DNA of 64,000 bases. It comes from Botrytis cinerea B05.10 (lineage: Eukaryota; Ascomycota; Leotiomycetes; Helotiales; Sclerotiniaceae). Every line of letters begins with the position of its first letter. The stretch's first letter is position 1. This document shows positions 20,689 to 35,215 of the stretch, in pieces. Location of the stretch: the NCBI RefSeq assembly GCF_000143535.2, contig NC_037319.1, forward strand, positions 1,116,001 through 1,180,000. The letters run 5' to 3'. The translations under genes and the position numbers were made by a program. Under the pieces are notes generated by a model. It was not told the origin of the DNA. It did no database searches and was given only the letters and a program-made list of their open reading frames with translations.

Positions 20689-23600
20689 AATTATAAATCA
20701 AAAAATCTATATAAAAATAGAAACCGTATACCTAGGTATTTAAATTCAAAAGCTGACGTAGTTGGCAAAAGAATTTGAGAATTTCAAGATAATCGCATTT
20801 CATTTTATCAGAATGTATGTCTTTTTATCATGCAGCTTATTACTAGATGTAATAAGATTCCTGAATATTATTAATATCAATATAAATTGGACTTCCATTT
20901 TAGATAATTCTATTTTTCTATCAATAATATAAAACTCTATATTATAGAAGTCTTTTTTAAATGTTCTTTTCGTAGATTTAAAAGTTGATAAAGATAATTG
21001 TACTCTCTAAAGTTTGACGAGAAAAAAAAAATGTTCTGTATTCATTTTTAAAGATTTGTGATATTGATCTTTTATATATTGAAAGAATTGAAATAACTTT
21101 ATTATATAAACAATGGAATCAATATTCTATATTTTTAATACAGCAGTATCCTATTGTATTATTAACAAAATATTGAATTCGATTCTTAATTTAATAATAA
21201 AATTAAAACAATTCCTAGGTAATCATATAAAAATGAGTTCCAAGGTTATTATTATAATAAGAATAATGAATATTTAAAAAATCTTTGATATTTCGTTCAA
21301 GTATCATCTTTAAAATAAAGTAACCCAATAAGAATAATCTTTACTTTTATTTCAGTTTTAAAAACATATATATAGTATAATTAGAATTTTTTTATTATTG
21401 AATTTTTTAGTTTATGTGAATTTTTTGTTCTTTTTAACAATTATAAAAGTGAAAGAAATTATAGATTTGAGGGGAAAATATCATTTATATCAGGAAATTT
21501 AAGAATACCTAATTTATTTGTTCAAGAAAATAATAGTTTTTATTTTAGATTTATTATTAATAGAAGTATTAATGTATATTTTATAGATACATTATAAAAG
21601 AATTATAAAGGCATAGTATGTTGTTATGTTCTATATTCAAAATTTAATTAAAATCATCAATGAACTGTTGATATTTTTATGACATGAGATTATCATTGTT
21701 TATACAATTTCTTTTATTTTAAATGTTTAAAATGCAATGTATATGAGATAATTAAATCTTGTGAATTGAATTATATAAGTCGTATTATAATACTTAATAT
21801 TGAAATTTAAAAAGTACATTAAATTTATTGATAAAACACTAATTATCATAATATAAAGAGTATTATTCATCTGGAAAACTTTTTTAATCATCATTTCTTC
21901 TTCATAAATAATTTAAAGAAAAATCAGATTATAACTTTACTTGGTATTAATATTATTGATATCAAGTATTCTTTAATTAAATATATTCTGTTTGTAATAC
22001 TCATAGATTACAGAACAGAACATAAATAAATTCTTAAACTCAAAATCCAATAATTTGTTCATTTTTCTGCAATCCCTAAATCCAAATTTCAATTACCACG
22101 TCTTCTATCAGTTTCATATTTATTCGTATTTTGAAATTTAATAAAAAATCATTATGAAAGAATTCAAACAATAATAGTCTCTTTACATAAATAAAAATAA
22201 TGTATTAACAAGGATAAACATAGCTAGGTACTGAATGTAATTACATAACATATTAAAATAGCAAATAGATAATATGTGATTTGAAGTCTATTGATTCAAT
22301 CTTTAACATATTCAATAATAAAACTATCAATATAAAATAAATCCTTTAATGAAAAATTAGAATGCTAGTAAGTATCAATTTAAAAAATATTTGATTAAAT
22401 ATAAATAACATTTTAATAATTTAATATAATTGATATAATATATTGAAATTCTTCTTTGAATATGTATTCTATCTTATTTAAGATATTATATGAATACCTA
22501 GGTATGTAAATATATAATATTTATGTTAAATAATTATTAAAATATACAAGCTTAAAAAAAAATAATACAATTAAAATGTTTATTAATATCAATACATAAT
22601 ATATCTAATCTTGAATTCTAATTATGATTTATTATTAACAATATCAAAAATACATCAAGAGAGCTTTACTACAATACCTGATAAATTTAAAAGTTTAAAC
22701 AGAAATTAAAACTTTTTATTAATTATTATAAAGAAAATCTTGAATACAAACTGATACCTCTCCCTAAATTCAATCCTTATAATTTTTAGTTTTGTAAACT
22801 TTTGATTATTACATCCTTTTATAAAGAAATTAATCTAATATTACAAATTCAATTATGTAAGTATCAATCTCAAATATTTCTATACATAGGTAGATAAGAT
22901 AAAAAAATTCTCTATATTATTTATTATATTACCTAGGTAGATTCCAAAGATTATTTAGATAATAATTTGTTTAATTATAATTGTAAAAGAAATTGAATAA
23001 TTTTCTAATTAATAGAGAAGTTATTTCGATTTACAAAACTCAATATCTTTACTAATTCCTATATTAAAATCTATCCTTGAGCAAATTCTGTATTATTTAA
23101 TTCTTCTTTTTCTTTTCTTTTTCTTTTCTTTTTCTTTCTATTATTCTGTTTTCTTTTTCAATATTTGTAGTCATAATATAAAATATATATAATAAATAAT
23201 TTCTGATTTAGTTTATCTTTTACAAGATTTGTTTTTCTGATTAAAAATAACTCTTTTTAATTTTTTAGCTTATTATTAATATTACCTACCTAGGTAGGTA
23301 CCTAGGTAAACAGATTAGGTAGATATTTTAATTATTTCTTTTTCATAACAAAAATGAATTTTTCATAGATTAATATATACTGGTTTCGAATATATTAATT
23401 AAATTACATTTAAATAACTCTATAATACTTATTATAAATTAGAATTACTTTCTATACCTAGGTAGGTAATCATTTTGATTGTAAATAATTTTAGTTTAAC
23501 ATATCCCAAGATTTATATATATCTCAAAATGTCATAGAATTTAGATTTTAAGCTTATATCTACTAAACAAAAATCAATACTACTATTTTATAATATTAAA

Positions 23601-23791
23601 TATATTTTTAAATCCGAATCTGTGTTACTTTCTTTAATAGCTATAAATAATATTAATCTTTAATAATAAAAGTACCTATTGAGTATTATGAAACTTATTG
23701 AAACTGTGTTTTCACATTTATATTAATTCGAATGATATTAATAATTCTAAGATACTTCTGAATTCATTAGATATTTCCAAGTAATAGAGTA
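20689..23791. other. Unassigned AT-rich sequence with CCTAGG motifs
   Basis: About 3.1 kb of RIP-like DNA. TACCTAGGTA-type palindromes appear at about 22494, 22931, 23284 and 23456. A TTTTCTTTTC pyrimidine tract lies at about 23103-23155. No gene seen. Confidence 0.5.
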
Positions 23792-25759
23792 GCATGGTTT
23801 ATTAGTAAATAAGTTATATTACTGAATAAATCACTTTTATCTCAATTCATCCTGTTCTTCACAAGAATATCATTTAATAACAATTGAATCAATTGATTGA
23901 AATTATTAAAAATCTGATAATCTAAAATATATTATTGTATTTTGAAAGATTCTTACATTATAATCAATTCTTTTTATAGTTATTAAAATACTAATTTGAA
24001 AATGTTTTCTTTGTAGATTTTTTTGCTTTTAATATTTAAAATACATGAATCTTTGTGATTGGAGGGACATTTTTATTAGTTATTCTTTTATATTTTTATT
24101 CGAAGTTAATATACTATTAGATATAAGTATTAAGAAATTTAGTTTATAATAGGCTATTGAAGATTTTATTCAAGTTGATTAAAAAGAATTTAAATTAAGC
24201 TGTAAAAGATTTAAGAGACTTATTAATTGAAATTAAAAGAGAAAAATATAAATAGATGAATTCAAATATTTGATTTTAAAATTGAATAGAATTGAATTTG
24301 TTTTTTAAAATTTGGATTTTCATATTTTGAGAAATAATTGATTTTTTTATACATACCTAGTTTAAAAGCTACCTAGGTATAAAGAATTCGATTTTGGAAT
24401 ATAGTTAATATATATCTTAATAAATTTATTAGTTTGATTATTATACAAATTTTTTAGATTATTGAAATAGTCAATATCAAATAACTAATTATAATAATGA
24501 GTAACGTAGTTTAACACCGAGTGGCCCATATCACCGAGTGGCCCATTTCAAATATATACAAAATTCGTCTGTGCGTAACCGTGCACTTTCTTCATTTATT
24601 GATATAATTTTATAAAATCTGAAAATATGAAATTTACTTATAAAATTATCATTAAAATCCAATTTCTAATTAGAAATTAGAATTATTAAAGTAGTTATCA
24701 AAGGAATAAATCTTTTGTAACGAAAATCGTAACAATTTTTATTTTTTTTATAATATAATAAAAATATTTATATAAAAACTAGATTTCTAAAAAGCTGAAT
24801 TTTTATTATTATTTAATATTCTTCTTTTTTTTAAAAAATAATGATTAATTATTAAAATTAGAATATTAAAAAAGGCTTAATTTTAGTATATTTTGAAATA
24901 GGCCACTCAGTGATATAAGTTACTCGGTATTAAACTACATTATAAATAAATAATATTATTCTTTTTATAATATATTTGAAAAATATTAATTTACAACTTT
25001 TATGTTTATTCGATATTAAAATTCGATATTTACTTTTTCTCTAAATCTTAGGATATTCTATTTATTTTAAATCTGTTCTATTATTTGTCAGTTATAAAAT
25101 ATAGATTCAATATATTTTTGAATTATCAAAAATAAGTGAATAGTTCTTTTAATACATTCTTATTGTAATTCATTGTTGATTATTGAATTACATTAATTCA
25201 TTTTCATTGCATTTTTTGATATTAACAATAATAATTGTTATGTATATAATTTCTATAATAAACTTGTTATTCAGATTATTAGAATCATTATTCAAGATAA
25301 TTTATACTGCGTATAAATTTATGATTAATTGAAATCACTTTTTAAATCGACATATTTGAAGTTTTTTAACACTCTTTGTATTCATTAATTTAAAAATATA
25401 ATTTGTTATATTCCTATATTCTTACATTTAAATTGAAAGTTTTTTGAATTTAAGTTTAATATATATTTAGAAATAGTGTTCCTTTGTTGTTTTAAAAAAT
25501 CATAATATTTAAATTGATGTTTAAAAAACAACCTTCGTTCTATATTGTGATATTATATATAGGATAATATTATTTGTGGGATTTTTTTAATAATTTTCAT
25601 TTTATTTCATTGGATGGTTTTGCTAATGAGGAGTATATAAACTTTTTGAGTATTTAAAGTTAATATGAGTTGTTAATAAAATGTGTATTAAAACAGAAGA
25701 GAATGAATTGAAATGAAAATGATTTATTTATTGATATAACTTATTTACTGATAAATCAT
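23792..25759. mobile_element. RIP-decayed pogo/Fot1 relic A2, split by a MITE
   Basis: Decayed inverted ends (left GGTTTATTAGTAAATAAG from about 23795, right ACTGATAAATCAT to about 25758) with the same subterminal TCAATTCA phrase as relic A1. The interior at 24170-24480 aligns by eye with A1 at 13510-13820. A MITE (24504-24940) interrupts it. End points are good to a few bases. Confidence 0.7.
24504..24940 (+). mobile_element. pogo-type MITE, copy 1 (GAGTGG cassette)
   Basis: 437 bp, TA at 24502-24503 and 24941-24942. The left end ACGTAGTTTAACACCGAG continues as two 17-bp units with a CACCGAGTGGCCCA core; the right end is the inverted, partly RIPed version. The subterminal phrase CAAAATTCGTCTGTGCGTAA is shared by the family and defines plus orientation. 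No coding capacity. It lies inside relic A2. Confidence 0.9.
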
Positions 25760-27247
25760 TTTATACAGAAAAAGTGTAGTGAACTACTTTTATCTTATCA
25801 CCTGAGGTAGCTAAGTGAAAATCTGATTCCTACCTAGGTACTATACTATTGAGATTAACATGAATTTATCTTTATATTATTTGAGTCATTCAATATTAAA
25901 ATCTATAAGTTTTAATTAAATAGAGTGTCTATATTAAACTTTGTGTATTAAAATATACAAATCAAAATAGAAAATCAGAATCCTTTAAAAAAGCCAATCT
26001 ATAAGAAGTAAAACAGTACAATGATAAAGGTTCATTATCTTTGACAATATAGAGATGATTAATCAAACACAAAATCAAATAGATCAAAAATAAATAACAT
26101 TTTTTAAAATCTCAGAACTTCAAATCAACTAAGTTTGATTCCACACTATTCCATAAAATGTTTTCAGCAACTATATTTATTTCTGATTTATTTCATCCCA
26201 AAGGTATTGATCGTCGATATATAGATTATGCAAATGAAATTTTTTTTTTTCAATTTTTTTTGGTTTAATCCATTTTCCTTAACAAAAGTTATTTCAAAAT
26301 CTGGAATGAATAAATGAAAATTTGGAATTAAAAAGAAGATCATTAATAGATTTTTCAAACTAGAATTTCAATCTTTTTTTTTTTCAAAACACTGAGGTCT
26401 TTTTTAAAATTCATAGAAGCTTGTTTCAAAAAAATATATATTTATATGAACTAATTTTTGTGATGAAAACTTGAAATAAACAGACCTGTTTTTACAATTG
26501 GATTTTTCATTAAATCTTTTTAATTATATTTTTACTTCAAAATCTAAATAGTTTATATAACAATAATATAAACTTGAAAGATTCTTAGTGTAACTCAGAA
26601 ATTCTTGATTACATTACATTATGTAATCTATTTGCAATTTGATTCAAAAAATTATATCTCTCAGAAAAATTCATTCAGGTAAAAGTAATGCCTCTTTGTG
26701 ATTTTTTGAAAATTCTTATTTAATTCACATTAGAATATGTTAAAGGATATGATACGAAGTAAGATTATTTCATTACTTGAGGTTCTATAAACGGGGGAAG
26801 CCTTTCTAATACAAATAGATAAGTATGATCATATGGTACACACATGCCATATATGTGTTAAGGGCGGAACTTCAAAAGAATGTTATAGCTAAAGTTTTAA
26901 TCGGTATGTACCTAGTTATATATCTCAATTTCATTCTTCATTTTAAACAATCTACAAAATCATTCAATTTTTGGCTTTCAAAGGTTACCTTGGTATATGT
27001 TTAATAAATATAATAATGATGTGAATATTTATTTACGTCTATAATTCAATATCGAAGATAATAATAAAGATAATAATTTGAATCCACTATCCGTCATCAA
27101 AATAGAGTTTGAAATGTTTGAACACGGCATTGAAAATAAGATAAAGTTATTATAAATCTTATATTAATAACCCCGCATGTTAATACTCCATGTATTGATA
27201 CATGAAATATTATACTGAAAACGATATATTATCGTTTTGTTCTACTG
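25760..27247. other. Unassigned AT-rich sequence
   Basis: RIP-like DNA. A G/C-retaining patch at about 26775-26900 is not identifiable. No gene seen. Confidence 0.45.
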
Positions 27248-27590
27248 ACGTGGTTTACTATCATACACTTTATTCATTTATTGTCAAAATTTTGAAAAAT
27301 TGAAAATTATGAAATCTTCTTATTCACTAAAAATTTGAATTAATTTGAGTGTTATTATTGAAATAATTCTTTGGTGACGAAAATTATAACACCTTCGATT
27401 TTTTCAATATGTAATAGGAATATTAATCTAATTATATAAAATTAGATTTTAAAATATTCGAAGTTTTATTATTATTTAATGTATAAAGATAGTTGGTTAT
27501 TAAAAAATAAGAATGTGAGAAAAACTAATTTTAGTATATTTTGAAGTACTCCATTCAATGGTATGATTCACTTGATAGCTAATAAATCAT
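27248..27590 (+). mobile_element. pogo-type MITE, copy 2 (degenerate)
   Basis: The left end resembles ACGTGGTTTA and the right end resembles TAATAAATCAT, with the family's TTTTGAAGT subterminal phrase at 27540. About 343 bp, shorter than the norm by roughly 90 bp. TA flanks are not preserved, so the ends are approximate. Confidence 0.55.
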
Positions 27591-30061
27591 TTTTAAATCT
27601 AGTATATACTTTCAAACAGATAAATGAAACGAAAGAGAAACAAATGCTATTTTTCATTACGATTTAAGAAGTCGAATCATATAAGTTTTAAAATTTTAAA
27701 TCTTAAAAGAAAGTTTTAGATAGGTTTTATTGATATTCTAATAGTAATAAATGGATATTAAAAAACATTACTATAAGTAGATTAATCAAATTTCTAATAT
27801 AATGAACAGAAACTTATATCAATCAATTTTTCAAACTTTGATTATCATTTATATAATTTTACTTTTTTAAAGAACTGAACTCTTTAAGATTATGTATTAA
27901 ACTGATAAATCATTCAATATTAAAATTGTTGATTGAGACCGAAAATAGCGATTTATATTATATATTAGTATTTCACTTAGGTAGGTATTGATATTTGATC
28001 TATTATATAAATCGATTTTTTCGGTTTGAACTAACATTTTTGATACTCCAATCTCTATTTCTTTTTCTATTCTGTTAAAAAATGTATTAATTTATTATAT
28101 GTGATCCTTTTAACATAGAAATTTTTATTCTCTACGTTCTTTTTCAAAAAGAAAAAGAAAAAGAAAAAAATAATAGACAGAAATAATTTAATTTGATGTT
28201 TTTTATTCGGGAATAGGATATTAGTACTTAGTATTACCTAGGTAAGATAAAAAAAATTGGGATTTCGAGTAGTATTTGTAATAGATTAAGTATTAATATC
28301 TGGAAGGATGACATATGAGGTTGCATTATAAAATTTAATGTGGGATTAATGAAAAATTACTAATATTACTGACTTATTTATAATCTCTATATTCTTACAG
28401 GTACTTTTCTTTAGTATTAGATATATTCTACATATCATTAATATTGAGTTTTTTTTATTCAAAATTGAAAGTATATCAGATATCTATATAATCTAGATCT
28501 TAATTTGAGCCCAAAAAACTATTTTGTATTAAAAGAAGACATAAGTTTATGAATAAAAGACAATTAACTGAATTTATTGAAATTTTAGGTTAATAAATTT
28601 TTTACACATAATCTTCAAAATTATGCATAAATCTATCATTTTCTAAATTATCAATTAGTAAATGACTTATGAATACTGAATAGATTAGTTTTAAGGAGAT
28701 TTATATCAAATATACCTAGGTAATACTATAGTTAAAGTTTCAAAAAATGTTTCTCAATAAAACCAAAAAAGGAGGAACCGCTTATTTTATAAACAATTTT
28801 GTCTGTTATCAAATCTAGAAATATCATTTTTTATAGTGTTTAATCATTATAACTTATTTCTTGAGATCAAGAATGTTTTACAATTATCTATTTATTCAAA
28901 TAGATATATTAAAACTTAATATACCTATATTTAGTCAGTAAGAACACTGTTTTAATTATATTCAATGATTTCCTAGTATATACCGAGATATTTATAGATC
29001 AGCGTTGATTTTTTTAAAAGTTTTTTCAAGTTAAGAATGTCATTTAATTAAAACATATTAGTAACCACAATACATTGAGAATTCAATATACGCAAATTAT
29101 TATATGTAACAATTAGTGATATAATGTTCATTAATGATTTACTTAAAATAATTATTACCTGGGTAAATTCAAACAAACTTGATATAAATTATACAATAAA
29201 TTAACAAAATGATTAAATAAAAAATACCAGATAGTTTTAAAAATTTTCTACTTTTCCGAATGTATAGATATAGTTCGATTGTTATATTTCACCAACGATT
29301 TCACTCTTGAATTAAATATCATTTAAACTTCAATTTAAATACCTACAAGTTGAATCCTTTTATATCATTTATTATACTTCGAAAATTTATGATGTCTAGC
29401 AACAATACTGAAAAATGAAACTAGAATCTATAATATATTTAACAGACTACTAACTATCATAGTAATAGTTCTAGGTACCTATAGTATGATTTTGTATATT
29501 GATATCTCGTTTACTACAACAAATATTTGAGATCTAATATATATTAATTCAGATCATTTGTGTTTTAAGTATTCAAGGTTGTTATCTTTAAGAATATTTT
29601 GGAGAAAATTAAAAAATCAAATATTAAATTGAACGATTTCTACTTTTCTTTTTATTTATTTTCTGGAGTTCCTCTTTTTTCCTTCTTTTTCTAAAGAGCT
29701 AAGATTTAATACCTATATGTAATACACTCTTCCAAAGGCCTGATTACTTTCCCATCGATTTCCTTAATATTTTTATATAATATGAAATTGATTTTATTGA
29801 TTGAAATGTAAATCATATATAACAGAAAGAAAGAATTATTGAAGAAAGAATAAAAAAGAACGTCTTAAATATATATATATATATATATATTTCTTTACAG
29901 AGATTTTAAAATCTTTAATTCCTAAGAGTATCAAAGTAGTGGTTTAGGGTTTATTCAAAAAACTATTTGAACTGTTTATAGTCTTTTACCATTTAAATTA
30001 TCAGATAACTATTATAAATAAAATAAAAGGATTATATAGATAATATTAGTAATTATACATA
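27591..30061. other. Unassigned AT-rich sequence with (AT)n tract
   Basis: RIP-like DNA with CCTAGG motifs at about 28237 and 28714 and an (AT)n run at about 29870-29890. No gene or complete element recognised. Confidence 0.45.
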
Positions 30062-30489
30062 ACGTAGTTTAACACCGAGTAGGCCATCATTTTTACACAC
30101 AAAATTCCTTTAAATATAACTGTGCACTTTCTTTACTTATCAATAGAATCTTTCAAAAATCAAAATCATAAGATTAAATTATATAAATAACATGAAAATG
30201 GTATTGTTTCTTGAGAATTCAAATTATTATAATAGTCATCACCTAGGTATAGAAATAGTTTTTTTGTAGTGAAAATCTTAACAATTTCCACTTCTTCTAG
30301 AATATAGAAAAAACTCTTATATTAAAACTAGATCTATGAACAGCTAAATTTTTATTGTTACTCTATATTAATCTTTTTTCTAAAAAATAATTATTGTATA
30401 TTAAAATTGAAATATTCAAGAAGTATTGATTTTGGTGTATTTTGAAGTGGCCCATTCGGTGATATGGCTCACTCGATTTTAGACTACGT
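30062..30489 (+). mobile_element. pogo-type MITE, copy 3
   Basis: 428 bp with TA at 30060-30061 and 30490-30491. The left end carries only one 17-bp unit (CACCGAGTAGGCCA); the right end keeps two (ATTCGG and ACTCGA cores, inverted). One unit was probably lost by slippage. Confidence 0.85.
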
Positions 30490-33400
30490 TAATGGAATTC
30501 GAAATACTTTGTAAAATATGTAATAGAAATATAATATTATAAGATTACCTAGATATCCAGGAGTATTTATTAAAGAATCTCTTTTTCCCTTCATGACTGT
30601 TAAAGTATTTAATAAATAACTAGGTATTTGTAATTTCTTAATTAATATATCTTTACAATCATAAACCTGTAATATTAAAATTCAACGTTTAATGAAAGAT
30701 ATAATTGTGAATGTAAATTTTTGAATTGTACTCATTTTTCGATTTTAGCTTATATGAAAATATTAAAATTATTTTTGTTAAACTTAAGAATAATAAGACT
30801 CAATTTTAATTAAAGATGATTAAATGAATTCTGACAGATGTCTAAATATCAATTTGAACCTATATTTGTATTTTACTCTTATCTTCAATTTTCAAATTTG
30901 AAATCGAGATTAAAATTATTTGAATCTTCTAAAGCCTGAATTTGAGCAAAAATAGGAATCTAAATGTTAATATATATCTAAATGTACTCCTAAACTTATA
31001 GAATGTAATAAAACTTATTTTTTAGTTTTAGGTTTAATTTGAACAATGCTTTAAAAGATAATATCAATGTAATTCAGAACTATTTATAACAGTTAAAGTG
31101 CCTATGTAATAAGTGAAATGATCAATAAAGTAATAACTAAGCAAATAAAATTCCACTTGATGTAGAATTATTTAGAAGTTCTTTATTTCATGATTTAATG
31201 TATTTTTGAATCTCATTTAAATGATTTCTTTGTAGTTATTATACTCATGTTTTACTTTTAAAATGAGAATATTAGATAAAAGATTTAACCTCCTAGATAT
31301 GTATTAGGTACCTACACTTGTAAACTTCAAGCTTACATATCTGATAAACTTATAGGTCTTCTGTAACTTTCTTAACTGTAGTAAACTACCTAGATGCCGA
31401 ATAAAATCTTTATTAGTATGTTGATTCGGTGTTTTAGTATTAACCTTTATAATCGAGATAATAATATAAGTTTCTTAGACTTTCTTAAATAAATAGCTCA
31501 ACTTTTAAAATAAATATTAAAACTAATCATATATTTATTACAGGCTATATAATTCTATTTAATGTTTTTATATTATTTTATATGAAATTTTTAAAAATAA
31601 AATCTAAACAGACACTTACAAATACCTAGGTACCCACCTACCTACCTAGGCATTCTAACCAATTTTATGATTAATGATATTCATTGATATTCATTCACTT
31701 TTAATCATACAATAATAACTACTGATTGTAGACGTTGTTAAAATCAAAAGTTCCTTTAATATAAGAGTTTTTCTTTTCAAATAGACTCAAAGGTATATTC
31801 TTTAAAATAGTTTTAATATTTCTATTATCAAGGCAGTTGTATTTTAATCTAGGTCGAACTATTTATCTAGGTAAGCAATATCTTTTGTTTCAAAATACAA
31901 AATTTTCTAATTTTCAATTTGATTTGATATTGAAAATTTTTAAATTTTTTGGTTTGACTACCCGATAAACTTTAGCATTCTCAATACTTTTACCTTTTAT
32001 TAGTGTATCTAGGTATTCTATAAGATTTATAAATCATAAAGATTTCAAGAACATATTACATTACTTTTGTTAAATGTCAAGTAAAATTGAATGGATTAAG
32101 TTTCAAGATTTGTTGTATTATTGTTATACATATCAACCGAAAGGAAATTTAAACATTAAAGCAAAATGTTGAAAAAATTAATTGATTAGGTATTAGAGAC
32201 AAGTAAGAGGATAGGTATGTAGTATTTGCAAATTCCCGTGTAAAATTCGAATAACAAATGATTTACATTATTTTAAACTATAGGTATAACAGGCTTATTC
32301 TTGGCTGTTTGTAATTCAAAATAGCAACGGATTTGCTAGCGTTCTCCATAATTCTTTTTGATAGCTTTCAATGTCTATCTATACTTGTACTTTTATTGTA
32401 CAGGTAGCTTTTAAAATGTTATTAAAAAATTATGTACATTTATATAGGTATGTGTGTGTGTTGTATCTTATATAGAGAATGCAGTCATGATTTATATCAA
32501 AATGTAATGAACTTGAGAGAAAATAAATCTTAATCAATCAATCAATATTGTTGATGTTATATTGAATATCTTTGTTCATAAAATTGAATTCATTATGACG
32601 CAATTCTTCTTAGGCTACCTTTTCACTCATACTTTGAAAAAAAACTATACATAATTGTTTCGTTACTTAAACTACAAAAAACAAGTGATTTTCCTGCCCA
32701 AAAAAGTTTAGTCTTATTTAAATGATATTATCTTAGGATCTTAGAAAAAATAGTTAGGTAAATATATTTTTACGATTAGCAAAAATGAATACGATATGAC
32801 TTTTTTGGAAAAATAGATTGCATCAAACATACCTAGTAAGTTCTGTTACCTAGGTGTCATAATCATAGATTTCAGTTATTGTTTGTAACATTTATAAAAT
32901 GAAAGAACACAAAAATTAGACTATAATGGTTCTTTTTGTATATGAGTATCAATTGAAATTGTCTCAATACATATTGGATTTTCAATAATACGGTTTTATT
33001 TCTTAATAAAAAATACATCATATCATAATACACATGCTTTCTTTCAATTGTTTACAACTGAAATGATACCTAAGTAACAAATTTATTATTAAGGGTTTTC
33101 ATAATTACCCATAATATTTGTGTTGGGATTTATAATCATATTTATATTATATAATTTACAAGGTTCTAGATTTTAAGCAGATTCCAACTTCTTTTATACT
33201 CAGATTTAAGTTTCTATAAAATTCGAAAATCCAGGATTTTTGAAAAAGATAACTTATATGCCAATAAAATAATTAAATTTCTATCTAAATTTCAATGTGA
33301 GTTAGTGTTTAAGTACATACTTTTATTTTCATCTATAATTTTTGTTACCTAGGTAAATTATTCTTTCAAAGTCAAATGAAATAAACTGAAATATCCATTG

Positions 33401-34240
33401 GATTAAAAAGAAGCTTTCATTAAATTTACATAATATTAGAAATTGAAAATTAAAACTGGTTTTCGAAATAAAATTTATTGAATCCGAAAAATTAAAATCT
33501 ACGATTCTTTCAAGACATTCCATTTCAATTCGAATCAAAATTAAAATCAGTGTTTGGTTACATATTTAGGATTATACAATACATACCTACATAAAAACCT
33601 TTGTCTTAAACCTGGTTCCAATTGAACATTCTTATTGAATTCTAAATCTTTCAAATAATCAGGAACATGCCAACCACTTAGATCCAGATTATTTTAAAGT
33701 TACCTACCTACCTGGGTAGGTATTTAAATTATAAAGAGACACTTGACAACTATTTTTAAACCCTCAAAAACGAATTTTTTAAAAAGCTTCAATTTCTCAA
33801 TTCATTGGTTTTCTTGTAATACTATCTCATAAATTGTTTTTGTTACTATATTGATTTTTTCAATTCGTAATTATCAATATTCTAGTATTCGGTATACAAA
33901 ATGTTTGTACTCATATCCTTGATCAATTGGTTTTTAATTAGGTAGAAGAAATATTTCAAAATATGTAAATCAATAAGTGATATCATAGAATACGAGCTTT
34001 TTCTCAGCCTTTCGTGATTAAAAATAACAATAGCCTCACTAACACTCTCCATAATTATTTTTAATACCATTTAGAATTTACATCTATATTTATATTATAT
34101 AGCTTTTAGAATTCTAAAAATAAATAAGATTTATACTTCTATATTCCATTAAAACTTAAATTTTGAAGTTATTTAGAAATTATAAGTTTTGAAGTGGTGG
34201 TTTGTGCATAGGTTTAAATGAGATATATCCAGCCCCGAAC
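30490..34240. other. Unassigned AT-rich sequence with CCTAGG motifs
   Basis: About 3.7 kb of RIP-like DNA with a dense TACCTAGGTA/ACCTACC cluster at 31622-31653 and others at about 33346 and 33704. Short chance frames at 33329-33538 and 33882-34070 are not supported as genes. Confidence 0.45.
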
Positions 34241-34286
<46 letters not shown>

Positions 34287-34287
34287 T
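34241..34287. repeat. (AAT)n microsatellite
   Basis: About 15 AAT units beside short unmutated phrases (CCAGCCCCGAAC before, TTTCGCTGGCC after). Confidence 0.9.
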
Positions 34288-34437
34288 AGATTTCGCTGGC
34301 CTTTCGCTTTTAGTTCATATAAGGACGCCGAAGCCGTTTTTAAGCTCAAATCTAATAAATCTAGTATACAATTTCTTTTCCAATTCTAAATCTAATTCTT
34401 GAAAATCTAATTCTTTAAAATCTAACAAATCTTAAAT

Positions 34438-34886
34438 GAGCAAATTACTCTCATACCCTTCAAATGTTATTTAATTATTCTCATACCCTAAACTCAGAAA
34501 TAATTTACTTTCATGCCCTTTAGATTCTATAATAAATTCTATAATCAAATGAATAGATTCTAGCCTTTTGAGACTAGATTCTATATTTGAAGAAGATATA
34601 AAAATTACAAATTACTTTATTATAGAATCTGTTTTAGGGTTAGGATTATAGAAGGATAGGTTTTTTAGCTAAAAGTATAGATTCTATAGTAGGCGATAAG
34701 AGGATAGATTCTATTATAGAATCTATCGTAGAATCTAGTTTCAAATGGTTAGATTCTATAATTTTAGATTAGATTCTACTATAGATTCTATGATAGAATC
34801 TAAGGGGCATGAGAGTAAATTATTTCTGAATTTCAGGGCATGAGAGTAATTAAATGACATTTGAGGGCTATGAGAGTAATTTGCCG
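34438..34886. mobile_element. Mutator-like foldback MITE, copy 2
   Basis: 449 bp, homologous to the element at 20194: ends GAGCAAATTACTCTCAT and ATGAGAGTAATTTGCCG, with ACTCTCAT units and AGATTCTA words inside. It is flanked by an exact 9-bp duplication ATCTTAAAT (34429-34437 and 34887-34895). A 9-bp duplication and long inverted ends point to Mutator-like (MULE) mobilisation. It has inserted into the AAATCT-rich repeat array. Confidence 0.9.
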
Positions 34887-34939
34887 ATCTTAAATATAAC
34901 GTTAAATCCAATACTAAATCTAATAATTTGTTTAATTAT

Positions 34940-35032
34940 AAATATAAATCTAAATCTAAATCTAAATCTAAATCTAAATCTAAATCTAAATCTAAATCTA
35001 AATCTAAATCTAAATCTAAATCTAAATCTAAT
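34940..35032. repeat. (TCTAAA)n hexanucleotide array
   Basis: About 15 near-perfect TCTAAA units. They create Asn/Leu- and Lys/Ser-repeat frames on both strands that are not genes. Confidence 0.95.
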
Positions 35033-35039
35033 ATTAAAT

Positions 35040-35215
35040 CCAATTCTCTTTCTAATACTCTTTTTAATACTCTTTGTAATTCTAAATCTAATTCTCTTTT
35101 TAATACTCTTTTTAATATTCTTTCTAATTCTGTTTCTAATTCTCTTTCTAATTCTCTTTCTAATTCTCTTTCTAATTCTCTTTTTAATATTAAATCTAAT
35201 TCCCTTTCTAATTCT
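35040..35215. repeat. Pyrimidine-rich TAATTCTCTTTC degenerate satellite
   Basis: Degenerate 12-bp units of TCTAATTCTCTT type, the reverse complement of the array at 12320-12520. Confidence 0.8.

Noticed and set aside
33329..34070. Short minus-strand frames in the AT block
   Set aside because: Length and AT-driven composition are as expected by chance in RIPed DNA; no motif.
20194..34886. CRISPR-like or telomere-like repeats (ACTCTCAT units, TCTAAA array)
   Set aside because: The first are terminal units of a foldback MITE with target duplications; the second is a simple repeat that does not match TTAGGG. The genome is eukaryotic.
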